This document shows, piece after piece, positions 1 through 8,884 of a DNA stretch of 28,504 nucleotides (its first letter is position 1; the number at the start of each line of letters is the position of its first letter). Under the pieces are notes generated by a model. That model had not been told where the DNA came from and searched no databases. It saw nothing but the letters and a program-made list of their open reading frames with translations. Source of the DNA: Flavobacteriaceae bacterium UBA1115 (GTDB lineage Bacteria > Bacteroidota > Bacteroidia > Flavobacteriales > Flavobacteriaceae); assembly GCA_002313325.1 (NCBI GenBank), contig DCBE01000011.1, positions 1 to 28,504 on the forward strand, read 5' to 3'. The position numbers were made by a program, and so were the translations under genes.

Positions 1-1
1 G

Positions 2-139
2 GAAAAAATCAGCGTACAAACTAACGGTGGCGTGTTGACAGTTTCGTTTACCGCCACTTCCAATGGATATGAAGCAGTAGTGCTTCAAGGTCCTGCCACG
101 CTTGTTTATAAGGGACAATGGGAGATAACAACCAAATGA
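2..139 (+). CDS. dapF: Diaminopimelate epimerase, C-terminal end (partial)
   Basis: Only the last 45 codons are inside the window. They read in one frame to a TGA at 137-139. The translation contains GGVLTVSF and then VVLQGPATLVYKG, which matches the conserved end of DapF (a GG.L.V.F strand followed by L.GPA..V..G). DapF converts LL- to meso-diaminopimelate for lysine and peptidoglycan synthesis. Its catalytic cysteines lie upstream and cannot be seen. The stop overlaps the ATG of mltG as ATGA, so the two are probably co-transcribed and translationally coupled. The identification rests on this short tail only. Confidence 0.8.
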   Translation, partial: EKISVQTNGGVLTVSFTATSNGYEAVVLQGPATLVYKGQWEITTK

Positions 140-1158
140 TTAAACGCGTATTCATAGCGGTACTAATATTGGGATTTCTTATTGTCAGTATATTTGTATT
201 CCATTTTTACAGCGTATTTTTTGCTTCCAATACCGCTTTTGAAACCCCCCAACAAGAAGTACTTATTCCTTCTACGGATACCAAAATTGCCGCTTACGAC
301 ACTCTTGTTAGGGTGGTTGAGCATTTTGATTTTTTCCAGCAAGCTGCCCTTAGCAAAGGCTACCAGCCCATACCGGGGCGTTTTGTATTGGACAAAGGCA
401 TGAACAACAACGAGTTGATCAACCGATTACGTTCAGAAAATAAACCCATCCGCCTGACGTTTAACAACCAAAAAACGCTGATGCATTTAGCGGCATACGT
501 TGCTAAGAAAATAGAAACAGACAGCACTGCCATTATGCAGGCTTTTTACAATGTGGATTTTTTGAAGGAAAACGGTTTGACTCAAGACAATGTATTGTCC
601 ATTTGTTTGCCTAATTCTTACGACGTTTTTTGGAACACCACTGCCGAGCAGTTTAGAGATAGGATGCTAAGGCAATACAAGGCTTTTTGGACGCCAAGGC
701 GAGAAGCGGCGCGCAAAAAAATAAAGCTTTCTCGAGTGGAAGTACATATTCTCGCATCTATTGTTCAGCGAGAAGCAAATATATTATCCGAACAAAAACA
801 GATAGCGACAGTTTACCTAAACAGACTAAAAAAACGTATGCGGTTACAATCTTGCCCAACTGTCATATACGCACATGATCTTTTGGAAACGGATTATAAT
901 TCTGAAATACGTATATTATTGTATGATCATTTGAAGTTAAAATCCCCGTTCAATACTTACAGAAATAAGGGGCTACCACCTGGTCCTATTTTTATGCCTG
1001 AAATAGCAACTATAGATGCTGTTTTGTTCCCAGCCACACACAACTACTACTACTTTATTGTTGATCCCAACCGAGCTGGATATCATAAATATTCCACTAC
1101 TTTTAAAACACACTTAAAAAATAAAGATCGTTTAAAAACCTACATTAAAAATCACTAA
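136..1158 (+). CDS. mltG: Endolytic transglycosylase MltG (YceG family)
   Basis: MltG is an inner-membrane lytic transglycosylase that cuts nascent glycan strands and sets peptidoglycan chain length. The protein is 340 aa from the ATG at 136, with one N-terminal membrane segment (about residues 5-29) and a periplasmic body. The YceG signature is clear: ILASIVQREAN around 205-215 with the conserved catalytic glutamate at about E213, then VYLNRLKKRMRLQSCPTVIY and the later GLPPGPI motif at 279-285. I chose the ATG at 136 over the one at 118 because it places the membrane helix directly after a short basic start and forms an ATGA overlap with dapF. The stop overlaps the convergent methyltransferase stop by 4 bases. 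Confidence 0.92.
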   Translation: MIKRVFIAVLILGFLIVSIFVFHFYSVFFASNTAFETPQQEVLIPSTDTKIAAYDTLVRVVEHFDFFQQAALSKGYQPIPGRFVLDKGMNNNELINRLRSENKPIRLTFNNQKTLMHLAAYVAKKIETDSTAIMQAFYNVDFLKENGLTQDNVLSICLPNSYDVFWNTTAEQFRDRMLRQYKAFWTPRREAARKKIKLSRVEVHILASIVQREANILSEQKQIATVYLNRLKKRMRLQSCPTVIYAHDLLETDYNSEIRILLYDHLKLKSPFNTYRNKGLPPGPIFMPEIATIDAVLFPATHNYYYFIVDPNRAGYHKYSTTFKTHLKNKDRLKTYIKNH

Positions 1159-1874
1159 CCGCCTAGCAAAGAAAAAACAGCAGGTCTTTTATGTAGGTCT
1201 TCCTTGTTGTTGCGCCATGCCTCGACAGTTGCCGTTTTGATAAACTCCTTGGGAAGCGTAATGTCACAGGCCACACTGAGTAGTGTTTTTGGTCTTAAGG
1301 CCCTGCTTAATTCATCAAGAAGTGCATTGTTGCGATAGGGAGTTTCTATAAACACCTGTGTTTGATTTAGTTCTATGGATTTTTTCTCATATTGCTTGAT
1401 TGCCTTTCTGCGTTCACCCTTCTCTATTGGCAAATAGCCGTTAAAGGCAAAAGATTGACCATTGAGTCCAGCTGCCATAACGGCCAACAGTATGGATGAG
1501 GGCCCCACTAGTGGGATGACACGAATATTGTTGGCGTGTGCCCGTGCCACAAGTGCAGCACCCGGATCTGCTACGCCTGGGCAACCTGCATCTGTAATAA
1601 GTCCCACGTCCTCGCAATTTTGAAGGTGCAGGAGCATGGCCGATAGGTCTTCTTCGTTTGTAAATTTATTGAGTAGGTGAACGATAATGTTGTCTTGAGA
1701 TATGTTTGGACAGATACTTTTGATAAACGCCCGACCCGCTTTTTCTTTCTCAAAGACAAAACAACGCAGGGCCTCTATGGTTTTTTTAACCGATATGGGC
1801 ATCACTTCTAGTGGTGCTGTATCGCCCAATACATTTGGAATTAAAAAAAGACGGCCTTTTGTTTTAGTGCTCAT
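1155..1874 (-). CDS. SAM-dependent methyltransferase, RsmI-like (tetrapyrrole methylase fold)
   Basis: The 239-aa protein belongs to the tetrapyrrole-methylase fold group that includes RsmI, the 16S rRNA C1402 2'-O-methyltransferase. Visible motifs are GRLFLIPNVLGD near the N-terminus, GLITDAGCPGVADPG at mid-protein (SAM-binding region), VIPLVGPSSILLAVMAAGL, and FIETPYRNNALLDEL. The N-terminal part after LGD differs from E. coli RsmI, as I remember for the Bacteroidota subgroup, so the exact RNA target is inferred. The ATG at 1874 overlaps the stop of the phosphatase gene as ATGA. A longer reading to 1907 would only add residues inside that upstream gene. The gene is third in a dnaA-phosphatase-methyltransferase minus-strand group. 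Confidence 0.88.
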   Translation of the reverse strand: MSTKTKGRLFLIPNVLGDTAPLEVMPISVKKTIEALRCFVFEKEKAGRAFIKSICPNISQDNIIVHLLNKFTNEEDLSAMLLHLQNCEDVGLITDAGCPGVADPGAALVARAHANNIRVIPLVGPSSILLAVMAAGLNGQSFAFNGYLPIEKGERRKAIKQYEKKSIELNQTQVFIETPYRNNALLDELSRALRPKTLLSVACDITLPKEFIKTATVEAWRNNKEDLHKRPAVFSLLGG

Positions 1875-2326
1875 TTGGCATGCTTTTTCAACCAATTCTT
1901 GCAACAATCATGCAGCAGTTCATAAACATGAGTAAAACCATCAATACCTCCGTAATAGGGATCGGGAATGCGGGGAGCATATATCTCGCTTGCGTTGGTG
2001 ATAAGTGCAATTTTGTCTAGTTGTGCTGCCGATGTGCACAGGGCTAACGCATTGGAAAGGTTTTCTTCGTCCATGACCAATATGTAGTCAAAAACGTCAA
2101 TGTCAGCTGGGGTGAGTTGTCGTGCTCGTTGCTTGCTGATGTCAATATTGTGTTGTGCAGCAATGGAAATACTTCGGGGATCTGGTGCTGCGCCTTGGTG
2201 GTAGTTGGACGTACCACAAGAATCAATTAAAAAATCCTGTTTGTTGGTGTGTTTACGCATGATGCCTTCGGCTAATGGTGAGCGGCAGATATTGCCCAAG
2301 CACACCATAAGCACTTTGGTTGTCAT
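1871..2326 (-). CDS. Low-molecular-weight protein-tyrosine phosphatase
   Basis: This 151-aa cytoplasmic phosphatase has the family's P-loop CX5R(S) at the extreme N-terminus: VCLGNICRSP with nucleophile C9 and R15. The general-acid loop IPDPYYGG lies at 120-127, with D122 as the likely acid. Length is normal for the family. Such enzymes hydrolyse phosphotyrosine; the substrate here is unknown. The gene starts 3 bases after the dnaA stop and overlaps the following methyltransferase by 4 bases, so the three are likely one transcript. Confidence 0.93.
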   Translation of the reverse strand: MTTKVLMVCLGNICRSPLAEGIMRKHTNKQDFLIDSCGTSNYHQGAAPDPRSISIAAQHNIDISKQRARQLTPADIDVFDYILVMDEENLSNALALCTSAAQLDKIALITNASEIYAPRIPDPYYGGIDGFTHVYELLHDCCKNWLKKHAK

Positions 2327-2329
2327 GCC

Positions 2330-3757
2330 TTAGTTGGAAAGTTTTTTGTTGAGGTCGTCTACATATTTGCGGAACTGTTTATCGGTAAATGCAAGGTTGT
2401 CAACAGTTTTGCAAGCGTGAAGCACGGTAGCATGGTCGCGGTGTCCAATTTTAGAGCCAATACTTGCCAAAGACGCTTTGGTCATTTTTTTGGCAAAGAA
2501 CATGGCTAATTGTCTGGCTTGTACGATATGGCGTTTTCTCGTTTTTGATTGTAGCGTAGTAACGTCCATTTGGAAGTATTCCGATACCACTTTTTGAATG
2601 TGGTCGATAGAAACTTCACGTTTGGTATTGCGCACAAATTTTTCAACTATTTGTCTGGCCAAGTCAATGGTAACTTCTTTTCTGTTAAACGACGCCTGTG
2701 CAATAAGTGAAATAATGGCACCTTCGAGTTCACGCACATTTGTCTGTACAGACTTGGCGACAAAGTCAATGATTTCTTGTGGCATTTCAACGCCGTCGCG
2801 GTACAATTTGTTTTTTAAAATAGAAACGCGTGTTTCAAAGTCAGGACGTTGCAGTTCAGCTGATAGTCCCCACTTAAATCGGGACAACAAGCGTTGCTCG
2901 ATATCTTGCATGTCTACCGGAGCCTTATCGGAGGTTAAGATAACTTGCTTTCCGTTTTGGTGCAGGTGATTAAAAATATGGAAGAATACATCTTGCGTTC
3001 CTGATTTTCCAGAAAAGAACTGTACGTCATCTATAACAAGGACATCCATTAATTGGTAGAAGTGAATAAAGTCGTTCCTGTTATTCCTCTTAACCGCTTC
3101 AATATATTGTTGTGTAAATTTCTCAGCTGAAATATATAATACTGTCTTTTCGGGGTATTTGCTTTTTATATCAACACCTATAGCGTGGACAAGATGTGTT
3201 TTGCCAAGACCAACACCGCCAAAAATGAGTAGGGGATTGAAAGAGGTTCCACCCGGTTTATTGGCTACGGCAATTCCGGCTGATCTAGCCAGTCGGTTGG
3301 CGTCACCCTCTAAAAAGTTTTCAAAGTTGTAGCTCGGATTTAGTTGCGATTCAACTTTGAGGTTGCGTATACCCGGGATGACAAATGGATTTTTAAGTTC
3401 AGCAGTCTGAGTTTGCAAGGGCGCTTCAACATTTTGCACATTAATACGTCCTTTGTTTTGACTAGGAATACTTTCAGTAAATGCTTGTTTGCTGCCAAAT
3501 GTATTCTCCATTCGGATCACATATACAAGTCTGGCGCTTGGGCCAAGTTCTTTTGTGAGTGCCACTTTTAGGATTTCGATATAGTGTTCCTCAAGCCATT
3601 CGTAAAAGAATTTACTCGGCACTTCGACACTTAAGGCATCGCCGTTCAATTTCAAAGGCTTAATCGGATCAAACCAAGTCTTAAAAGCTTGGTTGTGAAT
3701 GTTGTCCTTAACAAAATTCAAACAATTTCCCCAAACGCTATCAGCGGTTCTTTGCAT
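2330..3757 (-). CDS. dnaA: Chromosomal replication initiator protein DnaA
   Basis: DnaA binds and melts the replication origin. The protein is 475 aa from the ATG at 3757. Domain I (1-90) starts with SVWGNCLNFVKDN. A variable linker runs from about 90 to 140. The AAA+ domain III has Walker A GGVGLGKTH (180-188), Walker B VLVIDD (239-244), an arginine finger in RLLSRFKWGL (R293) and sensor 2 VRELEGA (341-347). Domain IV carries the DnaA signature GHRDHATVLHAC (438-449). The open frame reaches 3838 through a GTG, but the ATG at 3757 fits the normal N-terminus of flavobacterial DnaA. The upstream 220 bases are very AT-rich. I saw no clear TTATNCACA boxes there, so I do not claim an origin or autoregulation. 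Confidence 0.97.
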   Translation of the reverse strand: MQRTADSVWGNCLNFVKDNIHNQAFKTWFDPIKPLKLNGDALSVEVPSKFFYEWLEEHYIEILKVALTKELGPSARLVYVIRMENTFGSKQAFTESIPSQNKGRINVQNVEAPLQTQTAELKNPFVIPGIRNLKVESQLNPSYNFENFLEGDANRLARSAGIAVANKPGGTSFNPLLIFGGVGLGKTHLVHAIGVDIKSKYPEKTVLYISAEKFTQQYIEAVKRNNRNDFIHFYQLMDVLVIDDVQFFSGKSGTQDVFFHIFNHLHQNGKQVILTSDKAPVDMQDIEQRLLSRFKWGLSAELQRPDFETRVSILKNKLYRDGVEMPQEIIDFVAKSVQTNVRELEGAIISLIAQASFNRKEVTIDLARQIVEKFVRNTKREVSIDHIQKVVSEYFQMDVTTLQSKTRKRHIVQARQLAMFFAKKMTKASLASIGSKIGHRDHATVLHACKTVDNLAFTDKQFRKYVDDLNKKLSN

Positions 3758-3979
3758 TTTACTATTGGTTAATATAGTTTTGACGTAACAAAAAAAGTTA
3801 AATATCCGGGGAATTAATATCTTTAAATTGTACAGCACAAATATGTGTTTATTTTTTTTTTAAAAAAAGCCCTTTTGCTATTGAATTTATCAAAAGATTT
3901 ATGCATATTATAGCTCGATAATAAGCCCTTTTTTTGACATTAACGCCTTACATTGAGTAAGAAAAACATTACAATTTAA

Positions 3980-4333
3980 AATTTGTTTCATCATCATCGT
4001 ATTATTCAAATGGCTGTTATGCAACACGCACAATACGTATACGCTTTGGAGCAGTCAAGAATTGTATAGCTGTAACGGCAAGGGATTAGTTATAGCGACT
4101 TAGAAAAAAACAGAATTTTAGTCCCAGTAGAAGACATAACCCATAAATATAAGAGGCCATTACAATTTAAAGACATATATTTTTATGCCTCGTTAGACAA
4201 ATTAAACGGCCATTATGTTGATTTTTCTTATGTGATTGAAAATCAGCAGAATGACTGTGTTGCTTCTGAAAAACCTGTGTGGTTTTTTTGGTTGAACAAA
4301 CCCGCTTCGCTATGGAATGCCCAGTCCTCCTAA
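3980..4333 (+). pseudogene. Broken 4HBT (hotdog) acyl-CoA thioesterase, YbgC/FadM type
   Basis: From about 4007 to the TAA at 4331 a single frame reads like a YbgC/FadM thioesterase: QMAVMQHAQYVYALEQSRI, then QGISYSDLEKN, ILVPVEDITHKYKRPLQF and LDKLNGHYVDFSYVI. These match the family's QMGVVYH.NY...LE..RI.WL, YK.PA.F.D and F.Y.I segments. Two in-frame stops interrupt it: TAG at 4067-4069, where the family has Trp (RI.WL), and TAA at 4073-4075. There is no start or good N-terminus: another TAA lies at 3977. The usual catalytic Asp region (ETDQMG) is degraded to RIIQMA. The last 30 residues look worn. No frameshift is needed. The remnant ends exactly against the ribD stop. It fills most of the 576-base space between dnaA and ribD; the rest (3758-3979) is AT-rich and featureless to me. 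Confidence 0.8.
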
Positions 4334-5374
4334 TTAAGGTCTCTCGTTTTTCACAAAGTGTAATATATCTCCTACAATTTTTTTTGATGTTTTTTTTCCC
4401 TTAGGGAGCAAGGGTGCCTTGATGCCATTTTCAACTGACTTGTCAGCCTCGAGCATACGGCACTCATCCCAAAAGTTGGTTGTTAAAAAAGCTTGAATTG
4501 TTGCCGCTCCGCCTTCAACCATGATGGATTGAATTTCATTTGCAAAGCACCAATTCAGGACGCCTTTTATCATTTCCGTTTTCGTAATCGCAACCCAAAT
4601 CACATTTGCTTTTCTTTTATTGACGCTGTTGTTGAAAACCACAGTTTTCGCAGTCCCATTTAACACAGCTGCGTTGGCATCTATGCTGTTGTTGGGGTCG
4701 ATGACCAATCGAACCGGATTGATGCCTGTCCATTTTCTTATGGTTAGTTTTGGATTGTCATCATCCACCGTTTTCCTGCCCACCAATATGGAATGTTCTT
4801 CTGCTCGCCAACGATGTGCCAGTTGCTGACTGTCTGCATCACTAATCCAAAACACCTCACCTTTCTTGTCCTCTGCTGGCGCCATATAGCCGTCTGCCGA
4901 TTGTGCCCACTTCAATATGATATACGGACGCTTTTTGGTATGGAAGCAATAAAAGCGCTTATTCAATTCCAAGCAATCATTTTCCAATACACTGCTGATT
5001 ACTTCAACGCCTGCCGCTTTTAGTGCTGCAATGCCACGTCCGGCTACTTTTGGGTTGGGGTCTGTTGCGCCTATGATTACTTTTTTGATGCCCTTTGCCA
5101 AAACCAAATCACAACAGGGAGGTGTATTCCCGTGATGTGAGCAGGGTTCAAGGTTTACATATAAAGTAGCCCCATCCAACTCATTGGGTGACAGGTTAGC
5201 TAAGGCGTTGACTTCGGCATGTGCATCACCGGCTCTTTGATGCCAGCCTTCGCCGATAATTTTCCCATCCCTTACCAATACTGCGCCCACCATGGGGTTG
5301 GGATAGGTGTGTCCAAAGCGCTTTTGAGCCAGGACCAAACAGCGACGCATAAAATTATCGTGGGTTGGATGCAA
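4334..5374 (-). CDS. ribD: Bifunctional riboflavin biosynthesis deaminase/reductase RibD
   Basis: RibD deaminates the pyrimidine intermediate of riboflavin synthesis and then reduces its ribosyl side chain. With a TTG start at 5374 the protein is 346 aa. The N-terminal CMP/dCMP-deaminase-type domain shows the zinc ligands HAEVNA (H52, E54) and EPCSHHGNTPPC (C78, C87). The C-terminal reductase domain starts near 150 (RPYIILKWAQSADGYMA) and has ILVGRKTVDDDNP and VEGGA (287-291). The first ATG (5350) would begin at FMRRCL and cut the usual N-terminal helix. The TTG gives MHPTHDNFMRRC, which fits family starts better. Extending further to 5473 would overlap prmC. A -7 box (TATTTTTG) lies 18 bases before the TTG. 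Confidence 0.93.
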   Translation of the reverse strand: MHPTHDNFMRRCLVLAQKRFGHTYPNPMVGAVLVRDGKIIGEGWHQRAGDAHAEVNALANLSPNELDGATLYVNLEPCSHHGNTPPCCDLVLAKGIKKVIIGATDPNPKVAGRGIAALKAAGVEVISSVLENDCLELNKRFYCFHTKKRPYIILKWAQSADGYMAPAEDKKGEVFWISDADSQQLAHRWRAEEHSILVGRKTVDDDNPKLTIRKWTGINPVRLVIDPNNSIDANAAVLNGTAKTVVFNNSVNKRKANVIWVAITKTEMIKGVLNWCFANEIQSIMVEGGAATIQAFLTTNFWDECRMLEADKSVENGIKAPLLPKGKKTSKKIVGDILHFVKNERP

Positions 5375-5392
5375 CGGGAATGTGTATTTTAG

Positions 5393-5400
5393 CAAAAATA
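5393..5400 (-). promoter_or_regulatory. Candidate ribD promoter -7 box
   Basis: The minus strand reads TATTTTTG, an exact match to the Bacteroidota -7 consensus TAnnTTTG, 18 bases before the TTG that I take as the ribD start. No well-spaced -33 TTG was found. The position favours the short, TTG-started form of RibD over the longer frame. Confidence 0.4.
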
Positions 5401-5446
5401 TCAAATATCTCCTTACGAAGCAGATTTCATTTACAATTGACCCACT

Positions 5447-6292
5447 TTGACAGTAAAAAAAATTAGAGCACAATTTCTGAAGTTACTTTCATCGCAGTAC
5501 AGCCAAGTTGAAATTGGTATGCACGTTGAAATGTTGTTTGAAGCCTATTTAGATTTCACACCCGCTCAGGTTGCACTCAATCTTAATGAAGTATTGTCCC
5601 TAGAAAAAGAAGCACAATTCCAAGCCGCACTATCAGCCCTTCAAGAAAACATACCTATACAATATATAATAGGTACCGTTATGTTTGCTGGTCTTACACT
5701 TGATGTAGACGAACGCGTGCTTATCCCCCGTCCCGAAACAGAAGAACTGGTGCATTGGTTGTTGGATACTCACGATAATGAAGCACCTCTCAATGTACTG
5801 GACATAGGAACAGGCAGTGGTTGTGTGGCATTAGCCCTAAAGAAAGCACGCTCAAACTGGAAAGTAACGGCTTGGGATGTTGATTTGGATGCCTTGTCAG
5901 CAGCCAGGCACAATGCGAAAAAAAACAGCCTTTCCGTCAATTTTGAGGTTGTTGATGTTTTAGGTGCACAATTACCCAACATTAATTGGGATATTATTGT
6001 GTCCAATCCACCTTATGTACCCGAGTCTGAAAAAGCACATACCGCAGCACATGTATTACGAGAACCTGAGCACGCAATTTTTGTTCCAGGAATATCCCCG
6101 CTAAAATACTATACGCACATCATCAATTATGCAACCTATCAGCTGAACGCCAAGGGTAGTATTTATTTAGAAGGACACGCGCCGCTAATGAAAACACTTC
6201 ATTTGCTTTTAACACAAGCAGGATTTTCCGATATTGTACTTCGAAACGATTTTAGGACAAACCCACGTTTTGTTCTTGCACATTACCGATGA
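5447..6292 (+). CDS. prmC: Peptide chain release factor N5-glutamine methyltransferase PrmC
   Basis: PrmC methylates the GGQ glutamine of release factors RF1 and RF2. The 281-aa protein has an N-terminal helical domain (to about 90) ending in the conserved VLIPRPETEELV (91-102), the SAM-binding motif LDIGTGSGCVAL (118-129) and the catalytic NPPY (187-190). No ATG is available at the N-terminus. The TTG at 5447 starts MTVKKIRAQF, which is where the family begins. The gene is divergent from ribD across about 70 bases and overlaps ligA at its 3' end (ATGA at 6289-6292). Confidence 0.94.
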   Translation: MTVKKIRAQFLKLLSSQYSQVEIGMHVEMLFEAYLDFTPAQVALNLNEVLSLEKEAQFQAALSALQENIPIQYIIGTVMFAGLTLDVDERVLIPRPETEELVHWLLDTHDNEAPLNVLDIGTGSGCVALALKKARSNWKVTAWDVDLDALSAARHNAKKNSLSVNFEVVDVLGAQLPNINWDIIVSNPPYVPESEKAHTAAHVLREPEHAIFVPGISPLKYYTHIINYATYQLNAKGSIYLEGHAPLMKTLHLLLTQAGFSDIVLRNDFRTNPRFVLAHYR

Positions 6293-8289
6293 ATACAGCA
6301 GAAAAAATACAAGCATTAAGGACTGAGCTAAACGAGCACAACCGACGTTATTATATAGAAGATGCGCCTGTGATTTCTGATCGTAAATTCGATGAAATGC
6401 TAGCCGAACTCCAAGCGCTTGAAGATGCAAACCCCGCACTTTTTGATGCCAATTCACCAACCCAGCGCGTGGGTGGTGCCGTAACCAAAACCTTTAATAC
6501 CATTGCCCATGAACAGCGTATGTACTCATTGGACAACTCCTATAACAGACAGGATTTGTTAGATTGGGAGCAACGTATTTGTAAAAAATTAGGCTTGGCA
6601 TCTTTGGATTACAACTGTGAGTTGAAATATGACGGGGCTTCAATCAGCCTGACCTATGAAGAAGGGAAGCTCGTACAAGCCCTTACGCGTGGCGACGGTT
6701 TTCAAGGCGATGAAGTAACCCAAAACATCAAAACCATTCATAGTGTTCCCTTGCAAATTGTAGCTTCCGATGTGCCGCGTCGCTTTACTATAAGAGGAGA
6801 AATTATTTTGCCATTGGCAGGTTTTGAACAAATGAACAAACAACGCCTCGCCCAAGGCGAAGAGCCCTACATGAACCCAAGAAATACTGCGTCGGGTAGT
6901 TTAAAATTGCAAGACAGTACGCTGGTGGCAGCCCGCCCCTTGGATTGTTTTCTCTACCAAATTGTTACTGACAGAAACTTATTTCAAACCCAATTGGCAT
7001 CGTTGCAAGCAGCCAAAAGTTGGGGTTTTTATGTGCCCGAACATTTTGTACATGCCTACAATATGCAAGAGGTATTTGCTTTTTTGGATCATTGGGAACA
7101 AGAACGCAGTAGTTTGCCCTACGAAATTGATGGGGTAGTGGTTAAAGTAAATCAATTGGCATACCAAGAGCAACTGGGCTATACGGCTAAATCACCCCGT
7201 TGGGCGATGGCGTATAAGTTTAAAGCAGAGGCGGTTGAAACCCAACTGGAAGATTTGGTTTACCAAGTAGGGCGTACAGGGGCCATAACCCCTGTGGCAC
7301 AACTAAAACCTGTGTTGCTGGGCGGTACCATCGTCAAGCGGGCATCTTTACACAATGCAGATTTTATTGCTGAACTTGGACTCCACCTCAACGATACTGT
7401 TTCTGTAGCGAAAGGTGGCGAGATTATACCTAAGATTACTTCGGTCAATCACAGCAAGCGTTTGCCCAACAGCCAAGCCATCGAATATGCAACCAACTGC
7501 CCATCTTGTGGCTCCTCATTAAAACGAAACCCCGAAGAAGCACAGCACTACTGTCCAAATGCAGCTGGCTGCTTGCCGCAACGTGTGGGTCGTGTGGCGC
7601 ACTTCATTTCCAGAAAAGCCATGGATATTGACGGGCTGGGTGCCGAAACCATACAATTGCTCATAAAAAACAACCGCATCAATAGCTATGCGGATTTATA
7701 TGTCCTTACTGAGGCTGACCTTATATCACTTGAGCGCCTCGCTGAAAAATCAGCACAGAATATTGTGCAAGCCGTTGCGGAATCTTTAAGCATATCCTTC
7801 CATCGCGTATTGTTTGGTTTGGGTATACGTTATGTGGGTCAAACTGTTGCCAAAAAGTTGGCACAGCACTTTGGTTCTATTGATGCCTTGATGCAAGCTG
7901 ATGTCGAAGCCTTGGAAGCTGTAGATGAAATCGGAACACGTATTGCTCAAAGTGTAGTTGCTTTTTTTCAAGACGTCGACAACCTTTTTGTTATTTCACA
8001 ATTACGTGCTTCGGGCGTTCAACTTGAAGCAGCTGTTTTGTCCCAACCCACTTCAACCATACTGGCCGATATGCGTTTTGTGGTGTCGGGTGTTTTTAGC
8101 CAGTATTCTAGAGACGAACTAAAGGCAGCCATCGAACAGCATGGCGGAAGGATTGCTTCTTCCATTTCAAAAAATACTACCTATTTGGTGGCTGGAGAAA
8201 AGATGGGTCCTGCCAAGAAAACCAAGGCTGAAAGCTTGGGTGTTCGCATCATTTCTGAGCGAGAATTTGATGCGCTCATAGGCGACTAA
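6289..8289 (+). CDS. ligA: NAD-dependent DNA ligase LigA
   Basis: LigA seals nicks in replication and repair using NAD. The 666-aa length is normal and all domains are present: Ia (YYIEDAPVISD, 21-31), the adenylation domain with KYDGAS (nucleophile K113), the OB fold, a four-cysteine zinc finger (C404, C407, C422, C428), helix-hairpin-helix repeats (about 445-570) and a C-terminal BRCT domain (about 590-666). The ATG overlaps the prmC stop as ATGA, so translation is probably coupled. Confidence 0.97.
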   Translation: MNTAEKIQALRTELNEHNRRYYIEDAPVISDRKFDEMLAELQALEDANPALFDANSPTQRVGGAVTKTFNTIAHEQRMYSLDNSYNRQDLLDWEQRICKKLGLASLDYNCELKYDGASISLTYEEGKLVQALTRGDGFQGDEVTQNIKTIHSVPLQIVASDVPRRFTIRGEIILPLAGFEQMNKQRLAQGEEPYMNPRNTASGSLKLQDSTLVAARPLDCFLYQIVTDRNLFQTQLASLQAAKSWGFYVPEHFVHAYNMQEVFAFLDHWEQERSSLPYEIDGVVVKVNQLAYQEQLGYTAKSPRWAMAYKFKAEAVETQLEDLVYQVGRTGAITPVAQLKPVLLGGTIVKRASLHNADFIAELGLHLNDTVSVAKGGEIIPKITSVNHSKRLPNSQAIEYATNCPSCGSSLKRNPEEAQHYCPNAAGCLPQRVGRVAHFISRKAMDIDGLGAETIQLLIKNNRINSYADLYVLTEADLISLERLAEKSAQNIVQAVAESLSISFHRVLFGLGIRYVGQTVAKKLAQHFGSIDALMQADVEALEAVDEIGTRIAQSVVAFFQDVDNLFVISQLRASGVQLEAAVLSQPTSTILADMRFVVSGVFSQYSRDELKAAIEQHGGRIASSISKNTTYLVAGEKMGPAKKTKAESLGVRIISEREFDALIGD

Positions 8290-8364
8290 TGTTGTGTTTG
8301 TAACAAACCGTTAGTTTTTTATAATATATTGTTATGGTCATGCGACCAGCTCTTACGAAAACAC

Positions 8365-8372
8365 TACTTTTG
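8365..8372 (+). promoter_or_regulatory. Candidate -7 box for DUF6913 gene and dapA
   Basis: TACTTTTG matches TAnnTTTG exactly. Its final G is only 6 bases before the A of the ATG at 8378, so transcription may begin at or next to the start codon. No well-spaced -33 TTG is visible. Confidence 0.4.
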
Positions 8373-8377
8373 CAACA

Positions 8378-8884
8378 ATGAATTTTTTTGCCAAACGTAC
8401 CGTAAAACAGCAGCTCAGTCTTCTTGATAGCAGGGTAGGGGTTAAGCCTGCAACAATACGTCGTATGGTTTTTGTCCACGATGCGGATTTAGATATCACA
8501 GAAGCTCAGTTTAAAGACATGGTTGATTTTTTTTCTCCGGAATATAAAACAATCGAGCGTGTTTATTTTCATTTAAATACAAAAATGCTTGAAGGTTTGC
8601 CCAAGCCTCACTTGCATCCTAAAAGTTTGGACTGGCGTGGTAGAATATCCGAAGATGATTTAAAATTTGTAATATTACAGCCATACGATATTGCCATCCA
8701 TTTTGTGCAGCACAGTGCCCTTTCACTGGCATCTTTTTCTGCACAACTCAAAGCGTCTTTTCGCATAGGTCCATTTTGTATGGATACTAGGTTGAACGAT
8801 TTGGTGCTACCCACACGATTGGATTTTGGAGGGTTTTTAAGCGATCTTAAAAATTATTATAATAAAATAAACTCTCATGCATAA
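8378..8884 (+). CDS. DUF6913 family protein, function unknown
   Basis: The 168-aa protein has no signal peptide or membrane segment and appears cytoplasmic. I recognise the general pattern of the flavobacterial DUF6913 family: a short basic N-terminal helix, a central alternating strand/helix region (RMVFVHDADLDI; RVYFHLN), a K.LDWRG segment, a hydrophobic HFVQHSALSLASFSAQL stretch with FRIG after it, and a C-terminal DL..PTRLDFGGFLSDLKNYY. No catalytic motif stands out. It overlaps dapA by 8 bases (ATG at 8877 inside the last codons), which implies co-expression but not a shared function. The family name comes from memory of similar sequences. Confidence 0.75.
   Translation: MNFFAKRTVKQQLSLLDSRVGVKPATIRRMVFVHDADLDITEAQFKDMVDFFSPEYKTIERVYFHLNTKMLEGLPKPHLHPKSLDWRGRISEDDLKFVILQPYDIAIHFVQHSALSLASFSAQLKASFRIGPFCMDTRLNDLVLPTRLDFGGFLSDLKNYYNKINSHA

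Noticed and set aside
2598..2969. Plus-strand ORF of 123 codons opposite dnaA
   Set aside because: It lies wholly inside dnaA on the other strand, and its sequence shows no protein features; it is a shadow of dnaA.
3758..3979. Replication origin next to dnaA
   Set aside because: The region is AT-rich, but I found no cluster of TTATNCACA-type boxes on either strand.
8290..8325. Hairpin GTTTG-TAA-CAAAC with a later T-run after ligA as a terminator
   Set aside because: The stem is only 5 weak pairs and the T-run is not directly after it.
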